A stretch of DNA of 24,033 bases, from the NCBI GenBank assembly GCA_964570325.1, contig CAZMXS010000074.1, forward strand, positions 1 through 24,033, given 5' to 3'. A program made the position numbers and the translations under genes. The notes under the pieces are model-generated. The model was not told the DNA's origin, searched no databases, and worked only from the letters and a program-made list of their open reading frames with translations. This document shows, piece after piece, positions 6,100 through 14,400 of this stretch (position 1 is its first letter; every line of letters starts with the position of its first letter). The stretch comes from CAZMXS01 sp964570325. GTDB taxonomy: Bacteria; Verrucomicrobiota; Kiritimatiellia; CAIQIC01; CAZMXS01.

Positions 6100-8004
6100 A
6101 TGCCGATTATTTTGCCGATAGGACGGCGGAGCCCGGGCGTGCGAGGTTTGGTGGCGCTGATTTATGGCGCACTGACCCTCGGCGCGCTTACGATGGTATA
6201 TCCGTTCGCGATCATGATCGGCGGCAGCATGCGCAGCGCCGTGGACATGAAGGACTGGGATTTGCTGCCCCGTTTTCTGTACGACGACACCGCGCTGTAC
6301 CGCAAGCATATCGAGGGCCTGTTCAACGAATCCGCCGACCTGCTGAACAGCACCTATGACATGGATGTCATCGCCTTCGACCGTTTAGAGCCGCCAACCA
6401 ACATCAATCTCCGTCTCCTGGCCGAGTGGAACAGCTTCACTGAATCCGCCACACTGCCGGATTACGCCGATGGCTGCGGCTATATTCATGCGCCACTCTC
6501 CAAAACCATCCCTCGCACCCTGCGGGAATTTCGCGAGGAGCTGGCGCAACGCTTTGGCGGCGATATTCAGGCCCTGAACACCGCCCTCGGCTGCAATTTC
6601 GTCAATTGGAACAGTTTCATGGTCTTGCCCCAGAACACCTTACTGCGGCTCGGCCAGCCATCCCAGGACGCATTCGCGGCGGCCTTCGCTGACTTCAAGC
6701 GCCGGCAGCCGGCGGGCAATCGCTACTATTACTCTGTTGAAGGCGCTTTCAAGCGCCTGTTTCTCAAGCCGCAGTACACGCGTGACATCGCAGAGTACAA
6801 CCGGGCGCACAGCACCACCCACGCCATCTATGACCTGATTCGCCTCACGCCAACACTCCCCGCAGGGTCGGAGTTGGAACGCGCGGACTGGGAGGATTTC
6901 GTCCGCCACACGCTCAATCCGCTTTGGATCCGGGTCCGGCGGCCAGCCGAATCGGAATTTCGGGGGTTCCTGCACGCCAAGTACCGGAATATTGACAACT
7001 TAAACCGCGATTACAGCGCATCTTTTCGGAGCTTCAATGATGTCCCAATTTACGACGCGCCACCGCGCGCCGGACTGCCCGCCAGCGACTGGCTGACCTT
7101 TATCGCCGGCTGGACCGACCCCGATAGCGGACGAACCTACCAAGCGCCACGCGAAACGCTCGCCATCCAGAGCGTCGAAACTCTGTTCCGCGAGTTCCTT
7201 GAAAAACGGCACGGCGACATCCACACGCTCAATCATCGGCTCGGCACCGACTATACCGATTTTGCCGCTATTCGCCTGCCCCAACGGGAGGCACATTACG
7301 TGTGGTTCCGTGAACATCGCGGCGCGATCCGGCGCGAGTTCATAATGCGCAATTATCGAACAGTACTTGACTATCTCCTATTCAACAGCCGCGGTGTTTG
7401 GAATACGACTGTCTACTGCGCGCTGGCGGTGTTGTTCGCCTTGTTGGTCAATCCCCTGGCAGCCTATGCGCTGAGTCGTTACCGCCTTCCCGCCACGTAC
7501 AAGATCCTACTGTTCTTGATGCTGACAATGGCCTTCCCGCCAATGGTCACACAAATTCCCGTGTTCATCATGCTGCGTGAGTTCGGCCTGTTGAACACTT
7601 TTGCCGCCCTGTTGCTGCCCGGCTTGGCCAACGGTTATTCGATCTTTCTGCTCAAGGGATTTTTCGATTCGCTGCCGCGCGACCTTTACGAAAACGCCCA
7701 ACTGGACGGCGCCGGCGAATGGACTATGTTCTGGAGCATCACGATGCGTCTGTCCACGCCAATCCTGTCGGTCATTGCGCTGCAAGCCTTCGCCGTGGCT
7801 TACACTAACTTCATGTTCGCCCTGCTCATTTGCCAGGATGAACGAATGTGGACGCTGATGGTATGGCTCTACGAACTGCAGCAGCGGAGCGGGCAGGCGG
7901 TCATGTACGCCTCCCTGATTATCGCCTCCGTCCCGACCCTGATCATCTTCGTCTTATGTCAGCGGATCATTCTGCGCGGCATTGTCGTGCCGGTGGAGAA
8001 GTGA
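6100..8004 (+). CDS. ABC sugar permease (MalG-type) with large periplasmic insert
   Basis: 634 residues, against roughly 280 for a usual MalG-type permease. TM1 is at about 17-42 and the normal permease core resumes near NYRTVLDYLLFNS (418-430), with TM segments to about 625. The EAA loop is LYENAQLDGAGEWTMFWSITMR (529-550, shown here as the family signature around E531 and G537). The extra about 370 residues (44-415) lie between TM1 and TM2, where the family has a short external loop, so they should be periplasmic. They contain five copies of a pattern F-x3-L-x5-I-x2-LN, then an aromatic-rich stretch. The start at 6100 has only a weak purine stretch upstream. It pairs with the fused binding protein-permease upstream to form the membrane pore. 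The C-terminus is normal. Confidence 0.85.
   Translation: MPIILPIGRRSPGVRGLVALIYGALTLGALTMVYPFAIMIGGSMRSAVDMKDWDLLPRFLYDDTALYRKHIEGLFNESADLLNSTYDMDVIAFDRLEPPTNINLRLLAEWNSFTESATLPDYADGCGYIHAPLSKTIPRTLREFREELAQRFGGDIQALNTALGCNFVNWNSFMVLPQNTLLRLGQPSQDAFAAAFADFKRRQPAGNRYYYSVEGAFKRLFLKPQYTRDIAEYNRAHSTTHAIYDLIRLTPTLPAGSELERADWEDFVRHTLNPLWIRVRRPAESEFRGFLHAKYRNIDNLNRDYSASFRSFNDVPIYDAPPRAGLPASDWLTFIAGWTDPDSGRTYQAPRETLAIQSVETLFREFLEKRHGDIHTLNHRLGTDYTDFAAIRLPQREAHYVWFREHRGAIRREFIMRNYRTVLDYLLFNSRGVWNTTVYCALAVLFALLVNPLAAYALSRYRLPATYKILLFLMLTMAFPPMVTQIPVFIMLREFGLLNTFAALLLPGLANGYSIFLLKGFFDSLPRDLYENAQLDGAGEWTMFWSITMRLSTPILSVIALQAFAVAYTNFMFALLICQDERMWTLMVWLYELQQRSGQAVMYASLIIASVPTLIIFVLCQRIILRGIVVPVEK
6298..7284 (+). 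repeat. Five protein-level repeats in the permease insert
   Basis: Divergent copies at residues about 67-98, 139-178, 217-251, 284-320 and 358-395. The core in the clearest copies reads FREELAQRFGGDIQALNTAL, FLHAKYRNIDNLNRDYSASF and FLEKRHGDIHTLNHRLGTDY. Copies one (IEGLFNESADLLNSTYDMD) and three (LFLKPQYTRDIAEYNRAHST) are weaker. Each is followed by F/Y-x2-F/I and a Pro. The pattern resembles the segment with Y-G-x-I/L-x-x-LN seen in GH42-type glycosidases. Repeats are not recognisable at DNA level. Confidence 0.55.
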
Positions 8005-8321
8005 GCAACACGACTGGCCTCCGCGCCACGGACTGGATCGCCCCCAACACTTGCACCCATGCGGAGATGGGCGCCAGCGGAACTGACGTCATGGCACGCG
8101 GTTCCTGTCGCGTTCAGGGAGGAGCAATACTTTGCTCAATCACGCTCGTGGGTACAGAATAATAACCACTCGCCAACGCTCGTGCGTTATCTGCGGGATT
8201 GACGTTGCGAAGTCCCTCGGGTTGCGCCGACTCGGATTGCTCGTCACTGTTTACTGAATACAAGGCCCCTGTGGATATCGGGCTCCTCAGCACCAAGTGG
8301 CCCTCTCACAGGGAAATAAGC
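8005..8321. other. Intergenic region between convergent genes
   Basis: No convincing gene is seen in these 317 nt. It holds the first copy of a dispersed palindrome (8050-8076), a 6-bp hairpin GAGCAA-TACT-TTGCTC (8122-8137) and a direct repeat of ACGCTCGTG (about 8142 and 8173). The region lies between the ends of the permease gene (plus) and mazG (minus), so both need termination here, but no hairpin is followed by a T-run. Confidence 0.5.
8050..8076. repeat. Dispersed small palindrome, copy 1 (intergenic)
   Basis: A core of GCACCCAT-GCGGAG-ATGGGCGC flanked by CTT and CA. The arms pair 7 of 8 on the plus strand; the one A-C mismatch becomes a G-U wobble on the minus-strand transcript. 23 of 27 positions match copy 2 at 21800. 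Confidence 0.6.
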
Positions 8322-9134
8322 TCAGGACTCCGCCGCTTGTTCCGCCTGCTTGATCTCGTTCCAAATCCGGTCCAGCTCATCCAGTTTGCAATCATTGACC
8401 TTGCGGCCCTGAGCGTGCAAGCGGCATTCGAGATCCTGGAAGCGCCGGACAAATTTTTTAACGGTGGCGTTCAAGGCATCCTCGGCATCGTGGCCCAGAA
8501 AACGCCCAAGATTGACGACGGAGAAAAGCAAATCGCCCAGTTCGGCTTTGATCTGCTCCGCCCGGCCCGCGCGGATGGCCGCGCGCACCTCGCGCAGTTC
8601 CTCATCAATCTTGTCCAGCACCCCTTCCACGGAGTCCCAATCAAAGCCCACCCGCGCGACTTTCTTCTGCACCTGGTGGGCCTTCTGCAACGCCGGCAAG
8701 TGGCGCGGGATGCCCGCCACCACCGAACGCGGGGCATTTCCTTTTTCGTCTTTCTTGATGTTCTCCCAGTTGCGGATGACTTCCCGGGAGTCCGCAACCT
8801 GCACGGCGCCAAAGACGTGGGGATGGCGGCGAATCAGTTTGTCGCCGATACAGCGGGCGACATCATCGAAGGTGAACTGGCCATCTTCACCGCAAATTTG
8901 GGACTGAAAAACAATCTGCAGGAGCAGATCGCCCAGTTCCTCGGCCAGGTGCGCGCGGTCGCCGCTGTCAATCGCGTCAAGCACCTCATAGACCTCCTCC
9001 ACGAGATAGGGCTTGAGCGTTTCGACCGTTTGTTCGCGATCCCAAGGGCAACCGCCGGGGGCGCGGAGAATGCGCATGATCTCGACCAACCGGCGAACGG
9101 GCTCACTTTCGGGCGGCAGGGAGTGATCGGGCAT
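8322..9134 (-). CDS. mazG: Nucleoside triphosphate pyrophosphohydrolase MazG
   Basis: 270 residues with the two-domain layout of MazG. The first domain starts VEIMRILRAPGGCPWDREQT (17-36), a family hallmark, with metal-binding EExxE at 46-50 and ExxD at 66-69 (EEVYEVLDAID, EELGDLLLQIVF). RRHPHVFG follows at 102-109. The second domain repeats the pattern (DKIDEELREVRAAI, AELGDLLFSVVNLGRFLG). MazG hydrolyses NTPs to NMPs and PPi, cleaning damaged nucleotides and, in E. coli, lowering (p)ppGpp. The gene lies 9 nt after the pseudo-HAD gene, with only a weak ribosome site, so it is probably translated from the same transcript. The C-terminus is slightly longer and acidic. Confidence 0.93.
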   Translation of the reverse strand: MPDHSLPPESEPVRRLVEIMRILRAPGGCPWDREQTVETLKPYLVEEVYEVLDAIDSGDRAHLAEELGDLLLQIVFQSQICGEDGQFTFDDVARCIGDKLIRRHPHVFGAVQVADSREVIRNWENIKKDEKGNAPRSVVAGIPRHLPALQKAHQVQKKVARVGFDWDSVEGVLDKIDEELREVRAAIRAGRAEQIKAELGDLLFSVVNLGRFLGHDAEDALNATVKKFVRRFQDLECRLHAQGRKVNDCKLDELDRIWNEIKQAEQAAES

Positions 9135-9143
9135 CGTCGCCGA

Positions 9144-9905
9144 TCAACCCGCTTTGGCAACCGGTTTGAGCGCCGGCGAGCAGATGCTCTCCAGCACTTC
9201 TTTGCAGTCCAGATCATCCAGCGACTCGGCGACCTGTTTGACCCCGCTGAAATCCTGGAAAGCCGTGTAATCATCGGGCGCCGCCACGCACTGCAGGTCG
9301 GCTGAAAGCGCGGACTTGCAGGCCGCCATGCTGCTGGCCAACGCGAGACAACGGCGGGGCATCTTGGACAGGCTACGGGTGATCTTGAGCCAGACATCCG
9401 CGCGCGGGAAAGGCCGATCGGTTTCCGTGAAAGAACACACCTGGATCCCGAATTGATCCAACCCCAGCTTGGCCAGCAGTTCCGCGGCTTTGTCTTCCGG
9501 CAACTGGGTAATTACCGCCAAGCCGATATTCCGCTCCTGGGCCGCCTTGATAAGTTTGAGCAACCCGCTGCGCGGACCTTTCGCCGCCAGCAGCGCTTCG
9601 GTCCAACGCGCGAGCACATCCTCCGTCGTTTTCCCGGGATCCTTCTTGCTGCCGACCGCTTCCAGCAGGCCCGGCATGAAATAGCCCGGCCCCGCTGCCA
9701 GGCAATGACGGCAGAACAGCACCGTGTTCATGGCCGACTTTTGTTCCGCCAGCGCGGCTTGGATCGCATTGTAAAGCGCCTTGCGACTGTCGTTAACCAT
9801 GTACTCCAGCTCGAATAGCAGAACGCTTTGGGGGACATCCTGGGCCGGCGCGGCGCCCGCCTCCGCAACCGGTTTCTTGTCAATCTTGGGCGTGCTTGTG
9901 GGCAT
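9144..9905 (-). CDS. HAD-fold protein lacking catalytic residues (pseudoenzyme)
   Basis: 253 residues from the ATG at 9905; GAGGAG lies 8 nt upstream, and a TTG at 9908 is possible. After a 25-residue Ala/Pro-rich tail, VLLFELEYMVNDS (28-40) aligns with motif I of beta-phosphoglucomutase-like HADs, FDLDGxxxDS, but both catalytic Asp are Glu (E32, E34). Motif II Thr remains (AVITQLPED, T133). Where the KPxPD motif should be there is RPFPRADVW (164-172), and the motif IV acidic pair is replaced by ASSMAACKSA (190-199). The cap is helical. The fold is thus kept while phosphate chemistry should be lost. First gene of a two-gene transcript with mazG, 9 nt apart; a regulatory or nucleotide-sensing role is inference. 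Confidence 0.7.
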   Translation of the reverse strand: MPTSTPKIDKKPVAEAGAAPAQDVPQSVLLFELEYMVNDSRKALYNAIQAALAEQKSAMNTVLFCRHCLAAGPGYFMPGLLEAVGSKKDPGKTTEDVLARWTEALLAAKGPRSGLLKLIKAAQERNIGLAVITQLPEDKAAELLAKLGLDQFGIQVCSFTETDRPFPRADVWLKITRSLSKMPRRCLALASSMAACKSALSADLQCVAAPDDYTAFQDFSGVKQVAESLDDLDCKEVLESICSPALKPVAKAG

Positions 9906-9943
9906 CAAATGATCTCCTCGTTGCGCTGCTTCAATCTCATTTG
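9906..9943 (-). promoter_or_regulatory. Leader hairpin enclosing the ribosome-binding site
   Basis: In the minus-strand leader CAAATGA (9943-9937) can pair with TCATTTG (9912-9906), a 7-bp stem whose 24-nt loop holds the GAGGAG Shine-Dalgarno sequence and which ends directly at the ATG (9905). It could modulate initiation, but the stem is AT-rich and weak. Confidence 0.35.
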
Positions 9944-9965
9944 CTTAATCATCAATAAAAGTTGC

Positions 9966-9994
9966 AGTTTAGAAAGGTCTCGCTCTACGGTCAA
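9966..9994 (-). promoter_or_regulatory. Sigma-70-type promoter for pseudo-HAD and mazG
   Basis: TTGACC (9994-9989) and TAAACT (9971-9966) separated by 17 nt, the best consensus match in the window. The predicted start near 9959 gives a leader of about 54 nt. Confidence 0.7.
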
Positions 9995-10016
9995 GCTTCC
10001 ACCAGACGGCGCGCGT

Positions 10017-11114
10017 TCACCGCCCGAAAAGAAAAGCCAGCCATTCCGGCGTCCATCGGGCCCAAGCGGATTCGCAATGCTTGCCGGCCGGATCCTCGCG
10101 CAACATCAGGCGCGCCGCATCACAACCACGTTCCTGCAACAGAGCAGCCATCTCGCGCACCCCGGCCATCAGCTCCCGCTCCGTCGCGTCGCCGCCGCCG
10201 CAATGCAGATACAACTTCAGATCCGGCAGCAGTCCGCCTTCGCGCACCAAGTCCAGGCAATGATGATCATCGCCGAACCGAAAGGCAGGCGAGAGGCAAG
10301 CGGCGCCGAAGAAAATATCGGGCCGTATCCAAGCCAGGTAGAACGCCATGGTGCCGCCCAGCGAAGAGCCGGCGATCGCCGCCGACCGCCCCGCCTCGGT
10401 TCGGTATTCGCGATCAATGAACGGCTTGAGTTCGTCCAACAGGAACCGGGCGTATTCCCGCCCGGCCAGGGATGGGTTGTATTCGACGCAGCGGTCCTCG
10501 GTGGAATAAACCGCCACTACGATCAACTCCCGCAGCCGGCCATCCGTAATAAGCCGCTCGCAATTTTCATCCACCTCCCAATCCTGCTGCCACGTGGAGG
10601 TGACGGGATCGAAGACCTGTTGCCCGTCCTGCATATAGAGCACCGGATAGCGTTGGTCCGGTCGTAATTCATAATGCGGCGGCAGCCAGACAATCACTTT
10701 GCGATCGAAGCGCAGGTAGCACGAATGAAAAGATTCGTGGACTCGATAGTTGCCGGTAATGCGCGGCGCGTTAGGGGGCGCGGAATCTTTCCAACTGTAA
10801 ACGCGGTGCCGGATAACCTCATCGCCCTGCGATCCGATGACATGATTAGTGGGGATACGTCCATCCGCCAAAGCCTCCTCGGCATCCCAACTGCCGCGGG
10901 TGATCTTGAATTCCACCGGCGCGCCAGCCGGCAAATCCAAGGTGGCGCACCAACAATCGTCCTCCATCCGGGTCAGCGGCAGACCGTCCGGTTGCCACGC
11001 ACCCAGTTCCGGCCGGTCACCGGAAATGAATATCTGCTCGCCCGCCGACAACGGCGCGGCCGTGTGGATTTCAAATTGAATCCGCCGCATTCCATTCGCT
11101 ACACCACTGATCAT
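10017..11114 (-). CDS. Cytoplasmic CBM20-containing esterase (esterase D/enterochelin esterase type)
   Basis: 365 residues from the ATG at 11114 (GGGAGAG 6 nt upstream); a TTG at 11120 and an ATG at 11090 are alternatives. There is no signal peptide. Residues about 8-98 look like a starch-binding CBM20-type domain: QFEIHTAAPLSAGEQIFISG, ELGAW, then VEFKITRGSWD. Residues about 105-365 are an alpha/beta hydrolase of the esterase D class, with IVWLPPHY, YPVLYMQDGQQVFD (147-160), nucleophile S241 in GSSLGG, and H336 in GKHCESAW. The likely acid is near D299. This class cleaves acyl esters of sugars or other small molecules; the binding domain suggests a glucan or glycogen-related substrate. It is transcribed divergently from the glycosidase operon. 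Confidence 0.85.
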   Translation of the reverse strand: MISGVANGMRRIQFEIHTAAPLSAGEQIFISGDRPELGAWQPDGLPLTRMEDDCWCATLDLPAGAPVEFKITRGSWDAEEALADGRIPTNHVIGSQGDEVIRHRVYSWKDSAPPNAPRITGNYRVHESFHSCYLRFDRKVIVWLPPHYELRPDQRYPVLYMQDGQQVFDPVTSTWQQDWEVDENCERLITDGRLRELIVVAVYSTEDRCVEYNPSLAGREYARFLLDELKPFIDREYRTEAGRSAAIAGSSLGGTMAFYLAWIRPDIFFGAACLSPAFRFGDDHHCLDLVREGGLLPDLKLYLHCGGGDATERELMAGVREMAALLQERGCDAARLMLREDPAGKHCESAWARWTPEWLAFLFGR

Positions 11115-11333
11115 GTACAACTCTCCCTTGGGAAAAACCGCGGCAGACTAGCGGAAGCCCACGCCCACGGCCAGCGAAAATTTCAGGGGAACGAACAAAC
11201 TGGCAAAAAGCCCGACTTCCTTGTCTAAGCCAAAGCACACCGGACATAATCGTCGGCATCCGATGGCCAAGTGGCATCTGGATCCAACTGGCCCAGAGAC
11301 TGAACTAAATCCCATACCGCACTGAAACGACGC

Positions 11334-11362
11334 TTAACAGGAAACACGCGATGATGTAACTT
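11334..11362 (+). promoter_or_regulatory. Weak candidate promoter of the glycosidase operon
   Basis: TTAACA (11334-11339) and TAACTT (11357-11362) with a 17-nt spacer. The -10 match is poor, but it overlaps the ACTTATTG half-site (11359-11366), as expected for a regulated promoter. Confidence 0.3.
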
Positions 11363-11433
11363 ATTGAGAAATCCATTGGTGGCGGTGTTTTTTTATGAAC
11401 GGCGATGAAAGCGCTCTCAATAAGTACTTATTG
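11359..11433 (+). promoter_or_regulatory. Inverted repeat and palindrome around the start of the glycosidase operon
   Basis: ACTTATTGAGA (11359-11369) is perfectly complementary to TCTCAATAAGT (11415-11425), enclosing the start codon at 11405. The second arm is also half of a perfect 16-bp palindrome CAATAAGTACTTATTG (11418-11433). The two pairings exclude each other in RNA; as DNA, the sites look like one half operator and one full operator. Confidence 0.5.
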
Positions 11434-14400
11434 GCTTTTTTTGGTGTTAGTTGGACTTATATGGATGGGTCCACTAGCTCAGGCTGGGAATCTGTTGGCC
11501 AATGCGGGCTTTGAGAAAGGGACCACGGAAGGCTGGGCGCATTGGAGCATTTCATCTGTCGTTGGCGCGACAAACCATTTCGGCAGCTATGGCGCAGAAC
11601 TGAGCCTGCCGTCTTGGTCTGGCGAAGGGGCACTGATCCAGGAGATCGGCGCCTACTTCACCACCGGCGCACCGATCAGCGCAAGCGTTTGGATTCGGAC
11701 CGATGAGCTGAATATATACGCTTCATTGAAACTCGAATTTTTTGCGGGCGGCACGCTCATCGGCTTTTCCGAAAGCCCGAAACTCATCGGCAGCAACGAC
11801 TGGACCAAGGTAACCGCCTCCGCGACCGTGCCCACCAACGCCAGCCTCATCAAATGTCTGCTCTATTTGCTCAACGCCGGCGGCACGGGTAACACCGGTC
11901 GCGCATATTTCGACGACGCCCTGGTGAGCCAGGATATCCCGGCCGCCGCCTGGTCGTGGCCCATGGGCCAGGATTTGCCCACCGTCGGACACAAGCGGCC
12001 GGACCTTGGTTTCGACCTGATAGACGACGGCATCTGGAACGGCGCGCCCATCGGCGGCTTTGGCGCCGGCGCCATCGGCCGCACCTTCGCCGGCGATTTT
12101 CGACGCTGGCATCTCGATGTCGGCCTGCACCGCTGCGCGTCCGTGCCGGCCAATCAGTTCAGCGTCTTTCAACAGACCGGCACCACCAAGGTTGCCCGGG
12201 TGCTCTGGAGCTGGCATCCCGACGGCGATCCGACCAACCGCCCGCTGCGCGCATGGAACTTCGACTATCCCGGCCAAGCCGGGATTTATTACGCGCTATT
12301 TCCGAAGGCTTGGTGGGATTACACGGCAAACACGGAGTTTCCGGCGCGCCTGACGTGCGTCCAGTTTTCCCCCATCATCCCCGGCGACTACGAAGCCGTC
12401 AGTTATCCGGTCGGCGTCTACCAGTGGACGGCATACAACCCCACCACCAACGCGGTGGATGTTTCGGTCATGCTGAGCTGGGAGAACATGATCGGCTGGG
12501 ATCCGGACGACACATCCCGCTGGAGCGCAACGATCAACGACCCGCTCTGGGGCGCCAGCCTCGGCAATTACAATTACGCCCAGTCTGCGGGCGACATTCA
12601 CGGCGTGGTTCTCTCCAGCACCCGGCCGGTGACCAACGAACTGGACGGCGAGTTTTGTATTGCCGCCCGCGCCGTACCGGGCGTGACCGTCTCCTACAAG
12701 GGTACCTTTGATTGCAACGGCGACGGCGCCGATCTCTGGAATGAGTTCGCGGATGATGGCGTGCTGGATAACACCGATGCGCAAACCGTGGCCGGCACCA
12801 ATGACGACTTCGGCGCCGCCGTCGCGGTTGCCATGCACCTGGAGCCGGGTCAGCGGCTCGTTTTCCCCATGGTCATCGCCTGGGACCTTCCCCTGATGGC
12901 CTTCGGTCAGCATCGCAAGGGCGAGGCATTCGCCTCATCGGAGGAGGGCGCACGAGTCGCCAATGACGCCTTCGACGGCAACCGGGCCACGCGCTGGGCC
13001 TCGGCCAAGACGAGCAACGAATGGGTTGCCTTCGACTTCAAGAACCCGCGGCGGTTCAACCGCATCGCGCTGACCTGGGAGGCGGCTTACGCGAAGAGCT
13101 ACCGAATCGAGGTGTCCAACGACGCGACCAACTGGACCGTCATCCACACCGCCACCAACGGCCATGGCGGCGTAGACGTGATCGAGACCGGCGAGCAAGA
13201 GGCGCAGTATGTGCGCATGCAAGGCGTCGAGCGCGGCCTGCCGGCCGAAGGTTATTCCCTCTGGGAGTTTGAAGTCATGGTCCAGGGCGCCACCGCCGTC
13301 GCTTCCACCGTGGAAAGCGTGGGCTACGAGGCAGGCAAGGCCGTGGACGGCGACTACACCACGCGCTGGTCCTCCACCTTCAGCGACGACCAGTGGATCT
13401 ATATGGACCTGGGCGCCCCGCGCACATTCAACTTCGTCACTCTCGACTGGGAAGCCGCGTACGGAAAAGCGTACGAGATTCAGATCTCCAGTAACGCAGC
13501 GGACTGGATGTCGGCCCTCATCGTGACCAACGGCGGCGGCGGACTGGATGTGCGCTACGTCGGCGAGCAGCATGCCCGCTATGTAAAAATGCGCGGCTTG
13601 CAGCGGGGCACGGCGTATGGCTATTCGCTCTATGAGTTTTCGGTGAGCCACGGCGCCGGCCCGCGACTGTGGTACAAGTATTACACACAATTCTTCGGCC
13701 GTTCAGGCCGGCACGCCTGGGACATTGCCCGCGCCGCGCTGACCAACTGCGCCGCTTGGGAACAACGGATTGACGATTGGCAACGGCCGATCCTGCGGGA
13801 CGGATCGAAACCGGACTGGTACCAGTGCGATCTGTTCAATCAGCTTTATTTTCTGTTGGACGGCGGCTCAGCTTGGGAAAACGGACTGGCGGACGGCAGC
13901 GCCGACCCGACGCCCGCCGCAGGCCACAAACTGGCCTGGCTGGAATGCTATGACTGGGGCAACTACGCGGCCTTTGACCTGGAAACCTATAGTTCGTTCG
14001 CCCTGGCCCAGCTCTGGCCGGAGCTCGAAAAACAAATGCTGCGCGAAACGGCCGACCTGATGAACGGCGTCAGCCGCGCGCGTCCCTGCGGCAAGGGGGC
14101 CGCGCTCAACGGCAACGTCCCGCATGATTTAAGCGATTCCGCCGCGTCCTGGCGCGGGGATCTTGACCCATGGTTCCGGTACAACGTCTACTGGAACCGC
14201 GACACCACCCAATGGCAGGACATGAACTCCAAGTTCATGCTCCGAATGTACCGCGATTACGCGCTGACGGGCGACGCGGACTTTCTCGAAGCATCACTCT
14301 GGCAGGCCGCCAAAACCGCCCTGCAGCGGCTGCGGGATCGGGGTGACGCGACCAGCCTGCCGGTCAATATCGGCGAGGACCAGACCTACGACACCTGGGC

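Noticed and set aside
8122..8137. Hairpin GAGCAA-TACT-TTGCTC as terminator of the transporter operon
   Set aside because: Short stem with low GC at its loop end and no T-run on either strand.
8140..8182. Direct repeat ACGCTCGTG as an attachment site or insertion footprint
   Set aside because: Nine bases, about 30 nt apart, with no element between the copies.
8199..9305. Long plus-strand open frame of 368 codons
   Set aside because: It is the antisense of mazG, which has a full set of family motifs on the minus strand; the plus frame shows no recognisable domain.
12060..12100. Short GC-rich repeats of GGCGCCGGC type in the glycosidase genes
   Set aside because: Explained by Gly/Ala-rich coding sequence with G/C-ending codons; no unit spacing or array.
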